The position numbers and the translations under genes are program-made. Below, piece after piece: positions 51,414-59,958 of a DNA stretch of 64,000 nt. This stretch comes from JAHRAW01 sp963693025. GTDB lineage: Bacteria > Pseudomonadota > Gammaproteobacteria > Arenicellales > Poriferihabitantaceae. Where the stretch lies: assembly GCA_963693025.1 (NCBI GenBank), contig OY843749.1, positions 2,914,001 through 2,978,000 of the forward strand, in the 5' to 3' direction. The notes beneath the pieces were generated by a model. It worked only from the letters and a program-made list of their open reading frames with translations. It had not been told where the DNA came from and did not search any database. Position 1 is the first letter of the stretch. Every line of letters begins with the position of its first letter.

Positions 51414-52034
51414 ATGGAAATCATCTTACTGGAGAAAATCCGCAATCTCGGCGACCTCGGCGAAACCGTCAAGGTGGCAAACGGCTACGCCCGCAATTTC
51501 TTGATTCCGCGCAAAAAAGCGATGCGCGCGACCGAGGAAGCCAAAGCCGAGGTGGAAGAGCGCCGGCGCCAACTGGCGATGGAGGAAAGCCAGCGGCAGG
51601 AAGTCGCCCAGGCGCGCGCCGACCTGGCGATTCGGGAAATCACCGTCACCCGTCTGGCGGGCGAAGGCGGTGGTCTGTACGGCTCGGTCTCGCCGGCGGA
51701 CATCGCCGAAGCGCTGGCGGAAGCGGGCACGCAGATTGAAAAAGCCGAGATATTTCAGCCCGACGGACCGATAAAACAAATCGGCGAGTTTGAGGCGGAG
51801 GTGATTCTGCATCCGGAAGTTCGGTTCGGTTTGAAAATCACCGTGCAAGAAGGGCAGAGCAATGCGGCGTCGGCGGTTGAGGCGGCGGGGGATGATGCCG
51901 GGGCTGAGAGCGAAGCCGAGCCCGACCTTCCCGATGCCGACGCCAAAGCCGAAACCGCCACCGCCACCGCCACCGACACTCCCGACGCCGACGCCGAGAC
52001 CGACCTCCCCAAAGCGCCGCAGGGCGGGGAATAA
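51414..52034 (+). CDS. rplI: 50S ribosomal protein L9 with acidic tail
   Basis: 206 residues. N domain MEIILLEKIRNLGDLGETVK with NGYARNFLIPRKKA, the long connecting helix and the C domain ending FGLKITVQEG at about residue 148 are standard. A tail of about 55 residues then follows, acidic and rich in Ala, Asp, Glu and Thr. E. coli L9 has 149 residues. S6, in the same operon, has an even longer acidic tail. Confidence 0.96.
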   Translation: MEIILLEKIRNLGDLGETVKVANGYARNFLIPRKKAMRATEEAKAEVEERRRQLAMEESQRQEVAQARADLAIREITVTRLAGEGGGLYGSVSPADIAEALAEAGTQIEKAEIFQPDGPIKQIGEFEAEVILHPEVRFGLKITVQEGQSNAASAVEAAGDDAGAESEAEPDLPDADAKAETATATATDTPDADAETDLPKAPQGGE

Positions 52035-52129
52035 TCCGGTTGTTGTGCCTGCCATGCGCGTCAAAAAAAGCGCATCGCGGTTTATGTTCGAGCGCCGCAC
52101 ACGCGTGAATCGGCGGTGAGTTGAGCGCC

Positions 52130-53500
52130 ATGGCAGAGCCTTCCGCTTCCGCCACCCTTCCGCCGCAGGCGCTGGAAGCGGAGCAATCGTTGCTCGGCGG
52201 GTTGTTGCTGGACAACCGCAAATGGGATGAAGTCATCAGCGATGTCGGGCTGGGGGCGGACGATTTCTACAACCACAATCACCGCCTAATCTTCGAAGCC
52301 ATCGGCGCGCTGCAGGAAGCCAGCGACCCGGCGGACATCGTCACCGTCACCGAATGGCTGACCAAGAAAGACAGCCTGGAAAAGAGCGGCGGAATCGCCT
52401 ACATCAGCACGCTGGCGAACAACACCCCTAGCACCGCCAACATCCTCACCTACGCCAGAATCGTGCACGAGCGCGCGATTTTGCGCCAGTTGATTGCCGC
52501 CGCCAACGACATAGCCGACAGCGCCTACAACACCGGCGGGCGCGCCCCGCGCGAGGTGCTGGACCACGCGGAAAAACTGGTCTTCGACATCGCCGAGCGC
52601 GACGGGCGCAATCGCGCGGGTTTTATCTCGTTGCAGAATTTGCTGACCGCATCCATCAATCGAATCGAAGAGTTGTATGAGTCGAAGGAAGCGATTACCG
52701 GCGTGCCGACCGGGTTTGCCGACATTGACGAAAAGACCTCGGGACTGCAGCGCGGCGACTTGGTCATCGTCGCCGGCAGGCCCTCCATGGGCAAGACGTC
52801 GTTCGCCATGAACATCGCCGAATACGCGGCGGTGGACAAGAAACTGCCGGTGGCGGTGTTCAGCATGGAGATGTCCGGCGAGCAATTGTGTATGCGCTTG
52901 CTGTCCTCCATGGGGCGCATCAATTCCGAGAAAATTCGCGCCGGCAGGCTGGCGGAACTGGATTGGTCACGGCTGACTTCAACCGCCGGAATGCTCGGCA
53001 AGGCGCCAATCTTTGTGGACGATTCGGTCGGCTTGACCGCGCTGGAACTGCGCTCAAGGTCGCGGCAGTTATTGCGTAAAAACAGAGAGATAGGGTTGAT
53101 TATTGTGGATTATCTTCAACTGATGATGTCCACCGAAGAAAACGAAAACCGCGCCACGCAAATCTCCGGCATCACGCGCTCGCTCAAAATGCTGGCGAAG
53201 GAACTCAACGTGCCGGTGATTGCGTTGTCGCAACTCAATCGTGCGCTCGAACAGCGCCCCAACAAGCGACCGGTGATGTCCGACCTGCGCGAATCCGGCG
53301 CCATCGAGCAGGATGCCGATGTGATTTTCTTCATCTACCGGGATGAAATCTACAACGAAGAATCCGACCAAAAAGGCGTCGCCGAAGTGATTATCGGCAA
53401 GCAACGCAATGGCCCCATCGGCACCGTCAAACTGGCTTTCCTCGATGAATTCACGCGCTTTGAAAACCTGGCACGAACCGATTTTGAACCACACGCATAG
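52130..53500 (+). CDS. dnaB: Replicative DNA helicase DnaB
   Basis: A 456-residue hexameric 5'-3' helicase. The N-terminal primase-interacting domain starts LPPQALEAEQSLLGGLLLD. Walker A is GRPSMGKTSFAMNIAEYAA, Walker B LIIVDYLQLM, and the arginine-finger/RecA region includes SDLRESGAIEQDADVIFFIYR. ATG 52130 rather than TTG 52121. No intein. Keeps the rplI-dnaB-alr order. Confidence 0.97.
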   Translation: MAEPSASATLPPQALEAEQSLLGGLLLDNRKWDEVISDVGLGADDFYNHNHRLIFEAIGALQEASDPADIVTVTEWLTKKDSLEKSGGIAYISTLANNTPSTANILTYARIVHERAILRQLIAAANDIADSAYNTGGRAPREVLDHAEKLVFDIAERDGRNRAGFISLQNLLTASINRIEELYESKEAITGVPTGFADIDEKTSGLQRGDLVIVAGRPSMGKTSFAMNIAEYAAVDKKLPVAVFSMEMSGEQLCMRLLSSMGRINSEKIRAGRLAELDWSRLTSTAGMLGKAPIFVDDSVGLTALELRSRSRQLLRKNREIGLIIVDYLQLMMSTEENENRATQISGITRSLKMLAKELNVPVIALSQLNRALEQRPNKRPVMSDLRESGAIEQDADVIFFIYRDEIYNEESDQKGVAEVIIGKQRNGPIGTVKLAFLDEFTRFENLARTDFEPHA

Positions 53501-53570
53501 CGCGCCACAGGGATACGATTTGCCCGAGACGGATTGGGAAAACTTAAACGGAACAAAGGAGGGATTTGCA

Positions 53571-54071
53571 ATGGACAGTTTGAGCGTGCAGTTGGCGCCG
53601 CTAATCGTGGCGGTGATGGCGTTGTGTTTTAGTGTGTACAATTTCGCGCAATCGCGCCACAGAAGGCGGCGAAAGTTGCTCAACGCGATTTATCATCACG
53701 CCACCAGGGCGATGGAAAGTCTCAGCGAACAGCAAAAAGCCAACCGGGGAATTCGCAAAACCATTGAGAGCGATGAATCATACACGCCCTATGTGGTGGC
53801 GGTTTCGCCCGCCAATGAACTCGTCTATGATCAGGTGATCGAGGCGATGGAATGGTTGAATCCGGCGGACGAAAAAACCATGCTGCGCTATTTTCATAGC
53901 CAGTCGAACCTTCACGCGCTGGGGCAGAGTTTCAACTCCGATTTTGTCAGGAGTTGGAACCGGGAGAGGAAACTAGCAATGTGGAGTATTCTGGAAAAGG
54001 AACTGGATGGGACGCTACAACACGCCCGCGCGGTGAAATCCCTTTTGCACGCCAAAAGGTCTGCGTGGTGA
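53571..54071 (+). CDS. Membrane-anchored protein of unknown function
   Basis: A 166-residue protein with one N-terminal helix (LAPLIVAVMALCFSVYNFA) followed by a basic stop-transfer sequence (SRHRRRRK) and a mainly helical soluble domain. ATG 53571 is preceded by AAAGGAGGG, a strong ribosome site; the frame is open further back into dnaB but that is not needed. No family recognised. Inserted between dnaB and alr, which are adjacent in many relatives. Confidence 0.7.
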   Translation: MDSLSVQLAPLIVAVMALCFSVYNFAQSRHRRRRKLLNAIYHHATRAMESLSEQQKANRGIRKTIESDESYTPYVVAVSPANELVYDQVIEAMEWLNPADEKTMLRYFHSQSNLHALGQSFNSDFVRSWNRERKLAMWSILEKELDGTLQHARAVKSLLHAKRSAW

Positions 54072-54228
54072 GTGTGTCAGAGGATGGGGGGAATGCCGGG
54101 ACCGAACCCGAAAATCGGGGGAATACCGGGTCCAAAACGCGTATTCACAAAACGCATAGTCATCATCTTGTCTCGTAATAAAGTGAAATCAGACCCAACT
54201 ATGGACGCATCCGGCAAAAATGTCAAGT

Positions 54229-55320
54229 ATGAACACCGAGCACTGGCGCGCCAGGGCGCTGATTGACGCGCGCGCGTTGCGCCATAATCTCGCGCTGGTT
54301 CGCCAACTGGCGCCCGGCTGCCGCGTGATGGCGGTCATCAAGTCGAACGCATACGGGCACGGCATGGCGGCGGTCAGCCGGGAAATCGCGGGGCGGGTGG
54401 ATGCGTTTGCGGTGGCGACGCTGCAGGAAGGCATCGATTGCCGCAACGCCAATCCGGCGACGCCGGTGACGGTGTTGTCCGGCTTGCAGCAGCCGGCGGC
54501 GCTGGACTTGTGCCGGCGGTATCGGTTGGACCCGGTCTTGCATGCCGACGAACACCTGCGCTGGGTCGAGCAATATCGCGGTGCGCCGCTGGCGCCGTGG
54601 CTCAAAATCGATACCGGTATGAACCGGCTGGGCATTGCGCCGGGGCGGGTCGCCGAGGCGGTCGCCCGCTTGCGTCGCAACAAACGGGTCGGGAGCATCC
54701 GCCTGATGTCGCACTTGGCAAACGCCGACGACACCGAAGACGCGCATTCGGCGGCGCAGTTAAAGCGCTTCAAGCAGGCGAGCGATGCGTATGAAATGGA
54801 GCGCAGTCTTGCCAATTCCGCCGGGGTGATGCGCTGGCAGAAAACGCATTTTGAGTGGGTCAGACCGGGCATTATGCTGTATGGCGGCTCGCCGTTGCGC
54901 GGGTATTTGGGTCCCCAACTGGGCTTGCAACCGGTCATGCAACTGGAGGCGCGATTGCTGGCAATCAAAACCGTGGCGAAGGGTCAGCCGGTCGGCTACG
55001 GCGGCGTTTTTGTCGCGCCCAAATCATTGCGGCTTGGCGTGGTCGGCTTCGGTTACGGGGACGGCTATCCGCGACTCCTCAGGCCGACTGCCGAGGTGTT
55101 GATTGACGGCGAGCGCGCGCCGGTGGTTGGCAGGGTTGCGATGGACATGACCACGGTGGATTTGTCGCGCTGCGCGGATGCCGCCATCGGCGACAAGGTG
55201 GTGCTGTGGGGCAACGGGCTGAGCGTCGATGAAGTGGCGAATTGGGCTGGCACCATTTCCTATGAATTGCTGTGCAAGGTCAGCGAGCGCGTGCCGCGAG
55301 CCACCCTGCAGGCGGAGTAG
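54229..55320 (+). CDS. alr: Alanine racemase
   Basis: A 363-residue PLP enzyme making D-alanine for peptidoglycan. PLP Lys in VIKSNAYGHG, the second catalytic Tyr region in VGYGGVF, GYGDGYPR and AMDMTTVD are present. ATG 54229 fits the family start ALIDARALRHNL; ATG 54220 would add three residues. The 157 bases before it carry two copies of GGGGGAAT(A/G)CCGGG and no gene that I can support. radA begins one base after its stop. Confidence 0.95.
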   Translation: MNTEHWRARALIDARALRHNLALVRQLAPGCRVMAVIKSNAYGHGMAAVSREIAGRVDAFAVATLQEGIDCRNANPATPVTVLSGLQQPAALDLCRRYRLDPVLHADEHLRWVEQYRGAPLAPWLKIDTGMNRLGIAPGRVAEAVARLRRNKRVGSIRLMSHLANADDTEDAHSAAQLKRFKQASDAYEMERSLANSAGVMRWQKTHFEWVRPGIMLYGGSPLRGYLGPQLGLQPVMQLEARLLAIKTVAKGQPVGYGGVFVAPKSLRLGVVGFGYGDGYPRLLRPTAEVLIDGERAPVVGRVAMDMTTVDLSRCADAAIGDKVVLWGNGLSVDEVANWAGTISYELLCKVSERVPRATLQAE

Positions 55321-55321
55321 A

Positions 55322-56683
55322 ATGGCGAAACCTAAAAAAACCTATCACTGCGCCGAGTGCGGCGCCGACAGCCCGAAGTGGGCGGGGCAGTGCGGCGAGT
55401 GCGGCGCGTGGAATACGCTGGTCGAGCGCGCCGCGGCGCCGGACGTTTCGTCGCCCAGCCGCTTCGCCGGCTTCGCGCCGGCTTCCGTGGCGCAGGCGCT
55501 CGACCAAATAGACATCTCCGAAGTCAACCGGTTGTCCAGCGGCAGCGCCGAATTCGACCGCGTGCTCGGCGGCGGCTTGGTGTGCGGCTCCACCGTGCTG
55601 ATTGGCGGCGACCCCGGCATCGGCAAATCGACCCTGTTGCTGCAACACCTGTCCATCATCAGCCGCGACTTGCCGGTGCTGTATGTCAGCGGCGAGGAAT
55701 CCACCGAGCAACTCGCGTTGCGCGCCAAGCGGTTGGAACTGAGCAGCGGTCGCCTCAAAGTGATGGCAGAGACGCGCTTGGAAACGCTGCTCGAAACCGC
55801 GCACAAGGAAGCGCCGGCGGTGCTGGTGGCGGACTCGATTCAGACCCTGTATAGCGAGGCGGCCACGCAGGCGCCGGGCAGCGTGTCGCAGGTGCGCGAG
55901 TGCGCGGCGCGGCTGGTGCGCTACGCCAAGCAAAGCGGCTGCACCGTGCTGCTGGTCGGCCACGTGACCAAAGAGGGCGCGCTCGCCGGACCGCGCATTC
56001 TGGAGCACATGGTGGACAGCGTGCTGTATTTTGAGGGCGACAGCGCGAGTTCGTTTCGCCTCATCCGCGCCTTCAAGAACCGCTTCGGCGCGGTCAACGA
56101 AATCGGCGTGTTTGCGATGACCGAGCAGGGCTTGAAGGACGTCGCCAACCCCTCGGCGATGTTCGTCAGCCGGCAGGGCGCGTCGCGCCCCGGCAGCGTG
56201 GTGCTGGCGACGCAGGAAGGAACCCGCCCGCTGCTGGTCGAGGTGCAGGCGCTGGTCGCCGACAGCGCGCTCGCCAATCCGCGCCGCCTGTGCGTCGGCC
56301 TGGAACACAACCGGCTCGCCATGCTACTGGCGGTGGCGCACCGCCACGCCGGCATTTCCCTCAACAGTTACGATGTCTTCGCCAACGTGGTCGGCGGCGT
56401 GCGTGTGACCGAAACCGGCGCCGACCTGGCGCTGCTCATCGCGATTTTGTCAAGCGTCAAAAACCGCCCCGCCGGCGCCGACTTGGTGGTCTTCGGCGAA
56501 GTCGGATTGTCGGGCGAACTCCGCCCCGTGCAACGCGGACTGGAGCGCATCCGCGAAGCGCAGAAACTCGGCTTCGAACGCGCGCTGATTCCGAGAGCCA
56601 ATAAACCAAAAGACCCGCCCAAAGGCATCGAGTTAATCGCGGCGCGCAAGGTTGAAGATGCGCTCGTCATTCTCGAACAGTAG
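55322..56683 (+). CDS. radA: DNA repair protein RadA
   Basis: A 453-residue RecA-like branch-migration factor. Zinc finger CAECGADSPKWAGQCGECGAW, Walker A GGDPGIGKSTLLLQ, the RadA motif FKNRFGAVNEIGVFAM, and a C-terminal Lon-like domain (GGVRVTETGADLALLIAILS). The last codons (LVILEQ and stop TAG) coincide with the repeat terminus CGTCATTCTCGAACAGTAG, so the element end supplies the gene end. Confidence 0.97.
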   Translation: MAKPKKTYHCAECGADSPKWAGQCGECGAWNTLVERAAAPDVSSPSRFAGFAPASVAQALDQIDISEVNRLSSGSAEFDRVLGGGLVCGSTVLIGGDPGIGKSTLLLQHLSIISRDLPVLYVSGEESTEQLALRAKRLELSSGRLKVMAETRLETLLETAHKEAPAVLVADSIQTLYSEAATQAPGSVSQVRECAARLVRYAKQSGCTVLLVGHVTKEGALAGPRILEHMVDSVLYFEGDSASSFRLIRAFKNRFGAVNEIGVFAMTEQGLKDVANPSAMFVSRQGASRPGSVVLATQEGTRPLLVEVQALVADSALANPRRLCVGLEHNRLAMLLAVAHRHAGISLNSYDVFANVVGGVRVTETGADLALLIAILSSVKNRPAGADLVVFGEVGLSGELRPVQRGLERIREAQKLGFERALIPRANKPKDPPKGIELIAARKVEDALVILEQ

Positions 56684-56900
56684 AAAAATACCAACTACCC
56701 GTCATTCTCGAGCGTTAGTGTCCGTTTGCCGCCGCGCTTTTTCTTTTTAAGCGGCGGCTTACGGACACTTGCGTCCTCGGGAATCTCCCTAAGGTTGGCA
56801 CGGGCTTTGTTGAAATTCACGGTAGCCTTAGGGAGATTCCCGAATCGAAGAAAATATGGTCGCCTATCGGCTCCCTATTTTCTACCGTTCGAGAATGACG
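56665..56900 (+). repeat. Modular intergenic repeat, copy 12, with solitary C-end in radA
   Basis: A solitary C-end (CGTCATTCTCGAACAGTAG) starts inside the radA coding region at 56665. The linker CCAACTACC leads to a complete A-B-C unit at 56700-56900. Together they fill the gap between radA and the transporter remnant. The C-end plus linker is the same arrangement as at copies 2 and 7. Confidence 0.9.
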
Positions 56901-56975
56901 AGGTGGTTGTTTTTTGTTTGTCAACTTTGCCTTGATAGTCCCCGGTATTTTTGATGCACGACTAAGCGAACGCCG

Positions 56976-57176
56976 CTATTGCCTAATAGCAAGAACCCCG
57001 GCAACGGTAAGCAACATCATCCCCAACACGGTAACGGCATCCGGTGTCTCGGCAAAAAACAGCATCCCCCAGATGACGGCGAATGCCAGATACGCGAAGT
57101 CAAACGTCGCCACCACCGGCAGGGGTCCGAGTTGGTAGGCGATCGCCGTTCCCGCGCTGGCGGTCGGGCGCTCGTT
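56976..57176 (-). pseudogene. C-terminal remnant of an EamA/DMT family transporter
   Basis: An open stretch of 67 codons on the minus strand between TGA (57179-57177) and TAG (56978-56976). It reads AYQLGPLPVVATFDFAYLAF, then a Trp-Gly helix with ETPDAVTVLGMMLLTVAGVLAI, which is the last two helices of an EamA permease. There is no start codon in family register and the other eight helices are missing. A truncated gene, possibly cut during the change that brought it next to dapD. Confidence 0.7.
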
Positions 57177-57216
57177 TCACGCGCGGTCAAACAGCGGCGG
57201 CGCGGGTGAGCGCCGC

Positions 57217-58062
57217 TCAGACATCGGGCGCTCCCGGCTTGTGCGTGTTGCGCAACAACTCGTTGATGCCGACTTTGGCGCGCGTTTTTTCGTCCACGGT
57301 CTTGACGATGACCGCGCAATACAGGCTGTGCGAGCCGTCCGACGCCGGCATCGAGCCGGACACCACCACCGCGCCGGGCGGGATTTCGCCGTAACTGACT
57401 TCGCCGCTGGCGCGGTCGAGGATGCGCGTGCTCTGCCCGATGAACACGCCCATCGAAATGACCGCGCCCTTGCCGACGCGCACGCCTTCCACGACCTCCG
57501 AGCGCGCGCCGATGAAGCAGTCGTCTTCGATGATGGTGGGGGCGGCCTGCAGCGGCTCCAGCACGCCGCCGATGCCGACGCCGCCGGAGAGGTGCACGTT
57601 GCTGCCGATTTGCGCGCACGAGCCGACCGTCGCCCAGGTGTCCACCATCGTCCCCGCCCCGACATACGCGCCGATGTTGACATAACTCGGCATCAGAATC
57701 ACATCGGGCGAGATATGCGCGCCCTTGCGGACATGCGCCGGCGGCACCACGCGAAAATCGCCGCGCGCAAAATCTTCGCTGGTGTAGTCGGCGAACTTGA
57801 GGTCGATTTTGTCGTAGTAACTGGAAAAGCCGCCGCGAATGATGCGGTTCTCCTCAATCAAAAACGACAGCAGCACCGCCATCTTGAGCCACTGATTGAC
57901 CTTCCAACCGTCGCCACTCGGCTCAGCGACCCGCGCCTTGCCCGAGTCCAACAACTCCAACGCATCGTTAATCGCCTCGCGCACCTCGGCGGTGACGGTA
58001 TGCGGCTTAATCTCGCCCCGACGCTCCCAGGCGTCGAGAATCATCTGCTCGGTTTCTTTCAT
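57217..58062 (-). CDS. dapD: Tetrahydrodipicolinate N-succinyltransferase
   Basis: A 281-residue left-handed beta-helix acyltransferase of the DAP/lysine pathway. N-terminal helical domain, then hexapeptide repeats: PSYVNIGAYVGAGTMVDTWA, QIGSNVHLSGGVGIGGVLEP, IEDDCFIGARSEVVEGVRVG. ATG 58062 gives the family start (KETEQMILDAWERR). Diverges from miaA with a 92-base gap containing TATAAT at 58113-58118. Confidence 0.97.
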   Translation of the reverse strand: MKETEQMILDAWERRGEIKPHTVTAEVREAINDALELLDSGKARVAEPSGDGWKVNQWLKMAVLLSFLIEENRIIRGGFSSYYDKIDLKFADYTSEDFARGDFRVVPPAHVRKGAHISPDVILMPSYVNIGAYVGAGTMVDTWATVGSCAQIGSNVHLSGGVGIGGVLEPLQAAPTIIEDDCFIGARSEVVEGVRVGKGAVISMGVFIGQSTRILDRASGEVSYGEIPPGAVVVSGSMPASDGSHSLYCAVIVKTVDEKTRAKVGINELLRNTHKPGAPDV

Positions 58063-58154
58063 GGTGTTTGCGTGAATGAATGTCGGCGTATTATGCCATT
58101 GCAGTTCCCCAATATAATAGTAGCGGCTTAAACAACCGGCACAATCAACTTGGC

Positions 58155-59096
58155 ATGAACACCCCCCCCGTTCTTTTCCTGATGGGACCGACCGCTTCCG
58201 GCAAGACCGAGTTGGCGGCGGCGTTGTTTGATGCGTTTGATGTTGAACTGGTGAGCGTGGATGCCGCGCAGGTTTACCGCGGGATGGACATCGGCACCGC
58301 CAAGCCGGCGCGCGAATTTCTGCGTCGCTATCCGCATCATTTGATCGACATTCGCGCGCCACAGGAGACATATAGCGCGGCGGAATTCTGCGCCGATGCG
58401 CGTGCGTTAATCAGTCAAATTCACTCGCGCGGCAAACTGCCGGTATTGGTCGGCGGGACGATGTTTTATTTTAACGCGCTGGAAAACGGGTTGTCGGATT
58501 TGCCCCCCGCCGACCCCGCGGCGCGCGCGCAAATCACGCGTGAAATTGAAACGCACGGGTTGGCGGCGATGCACGCGCGGTTGTCGCGTTTGGATGCCAA
58601 ACTGGCGGCGGCGATTGCGCCTTCGGACGCGCAGCGCATTCAGCGCGCGATGGAGATTCACCGCGCAACCGGCAGCGCGCCGAGCGAGGTGATGGCGCAA
58701 TCCGCCGCCACGCCATTGCCTTTTCCGCTGATTAAACTCGGCCTGTTCACCGCCGACCGGCGGTTGTTACACGCGCGAATTGAGACGCGCTTCCGGCGGA
58801 TGTTAGAGCAGGGGTTGGTGGATGAAGTGAAAACGCTCGCCGCCGGTTTGTCCGATACCGACGCGGACCAACAAACCGCCATGCGCACCGTCGGCTACCG
58901 CCAGGCGCTCGGCTTCTTGCGCGGCGCGTTTGGTTACGACGAGATGATTGACCAAGCCATCGCCGCCACACGCCAACTCGCCAAACGCCAACTCACCTGG
59001 ATGCGCAACCAGCGCAACTTGGTGTGGATTGACAATACCGAGGGTGTTGCTGTGGATGGGGTTTGTTTGTATTTGGGGGCTAGTGCGCAAAGTTGA
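58155..59096 (+). CDS. miaA: tRNA dimethylallyltransferase
   Basis: A 313-residue enzyme adding dimethylallyl to A37 of UNN-reading tRNAs. P-loop MGPTASGKTELAAAL, DAAQVYRGMDIGTAKP, GGTMFYFNALENG and MRTVGYRQALGFL are family motifs. The first codons include a C8 run (58162-58169), in frame. The 3' end turns G/T-rich before the stop, and repeat copy 13 follows. Confidence 0.96.
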   Translation: MNTPPVLFLMGPTASGKTELAAALFDAFDVELVSVDAAQVYRGMDIGTAKPAREFLRRYPHHLIDIRAPQETYSAAEFCADARALISQIHSRGKLPVLVGGTMFYFNALENGLSDLPPADPAARAQITREIETHGLAAMHARLSRLDAKLAAAIAPSDAQRIQRAMEIHRATGSAPSEVMAQSAATPLPFPLIKLGLFTADRRLLHARIETRFRRMLEQGLVDEVKTLAAGLSDTDADQQTAMRTVGYRQALGFLRGAFGYDEMIDQAIAATRQLAKRQLTWMRNQRNLVWIDNTEGVAVDGVCLYLGASAQS

Positions 59097-59136
59097 CAAA
59101 CAAAAACAACTCTTCGTCATTCAAAAACCAATACCT

Positions 59137-59487
59137 CGTCATTCTCGAACGGTAGAAAATAGGGAGCCGACAGGCGACCATATTTTGTTTGTATCATCCC
59201 TGATACAAACCCTTCGGGCTACGCGAAAATCCGCTCCCGGCGGATTTTTCTTCGATTCGGGAATCTCGTCCCGTTTGACGTGGTCTTGAACGAAGCGACA
59301 CTAAGACACTGTATGGATTCCCGCTCAAAAGACTGCCGGAATGGCGGCTTACTCGCCGCCTGCTTCGCTCGCTCCGTTTGAACTCAGCGCCAGTCTGAGG
59401 GAGATTCCCGAGGTCGTAAGTGTCCGTAAGCCGCCGCTTAAAAGAAAAAGCGCGGCGGCAAACGGACACTAACGCTCGAGAATGACG
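59137..59487 (-). repeat. Modular intergenic repeat, copy 13 (enlarged)
   Basis: A 351-bp C-B-A unit with two enlargements. In the C module is the same two-hairpin insert as in copy 9. The B module has lost one arm and carries a segment with TGGCGGCTTACTCGCCGCC and CGCTCCGTTTGAA, related to the centre of copy 1. The A end is complete. A short CGTCATTC fragment precedes it at 59115. It fills the gap between miaA and the YggT-like gene. Confidence 0.82.
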
Positions 59488-59511
59488 AAGTGGGCGGATT
59501 AGCCGGGCGGA

Positions 59512-59868
59512 CTAATTCACCAATTTGCCGATAATGTCTGAAATCGTGCGGGCGAATTCGCTTTCCAGTGGGAAGGACAGCATGCCCATGACCGAGTAGC
59601 CGAGCAGCCACGGCATCAGGTAGAAGCGGATGATGTAGAAGAACCAGGCGATGAACAGCGGCACCAGCGGGCGCACGAGGAAGCGCGGTGTGATGGGGTC
59701 GAAGAGTTTAATCAGCGGGTCGGTGGCGCGCACGAAGAAGCGCATGAAAAAAAACGAACTGTCTTCGGGCAGGAAAATGCCCATGGCGAAGCGACCGAAG
59801 AGCGTCCACATGACCACGCCGAGGACGTAGTCGAGCGCGAGCACCCACAGCGGGAAGGCTTCAAGCAC
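59512..59868 (-). CDS. YggT-like small membrane protein
   Basis: A 118-residue protein with helices LWVLALDYVLGVVMWTLFGR and PLFIAWFFYIIRFYLMPWLL, and between them FFVRATDPLIKLFDPITPRF, reminiscent of the YggT family's DP-rich loop. The assignment is tentative. GTG 59868 is preceded by GGAG at seven bases; TTG 59874 is the alternative. Located downstream of the symporter terminator, so it is probably transcribed separately or by read-through. Confidence 0.6.
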   Translation of the reverse strand: MLEAFPLWVLALDYVLGVVMWTLFGRFAMGIFLPEDSSFFFMRFFVRATDPLIKLFDPITPRFLVRPLVPLFIAWFFYIIRFYLMPWLLGYSVMGMLSFPLESEFARTISDIIGKLVN

Positions 59869-59908
59869 GCGCAATCTCCGGCATGTCCGGCACGGCGACC
59901 CGGTGACA

Positions 59909-59937
59909 AAAAGCCGGGGCGCGACACCCCGGCTTTT
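59909..59937 (-). terminator. Rho-independent terminator after the symporter gene
   Basis: Perfect 11-bp stem AAAAGCCGGGG / CCCCGGCTTTT with a seven-base loop, followed on the minus strand by a T run. It lies 22 bases past the symporter stop. Its stem also has T residues on the plus side, so it may work in both directions. Confidence 0.9.
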
Positions 59938-59958
59938 CGTTGGCTTGCATGTCAGCCG

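Noticed and set aside
54069..54179. 36-residue frame (GTG start) between the 166-aa membrane protein and alr
   Set aside because: Low-complexity direct repeats of GGGGGAAT(A/G)CCGGG, no ribosome site, no family.
58089..58118. Promoter for miaA with TATAAT at 58113
   Set aside because: The -10 is good but no -35 stands at 16-18 bases, and the site is equally readable for the divergent dapD; not listed as a feature.
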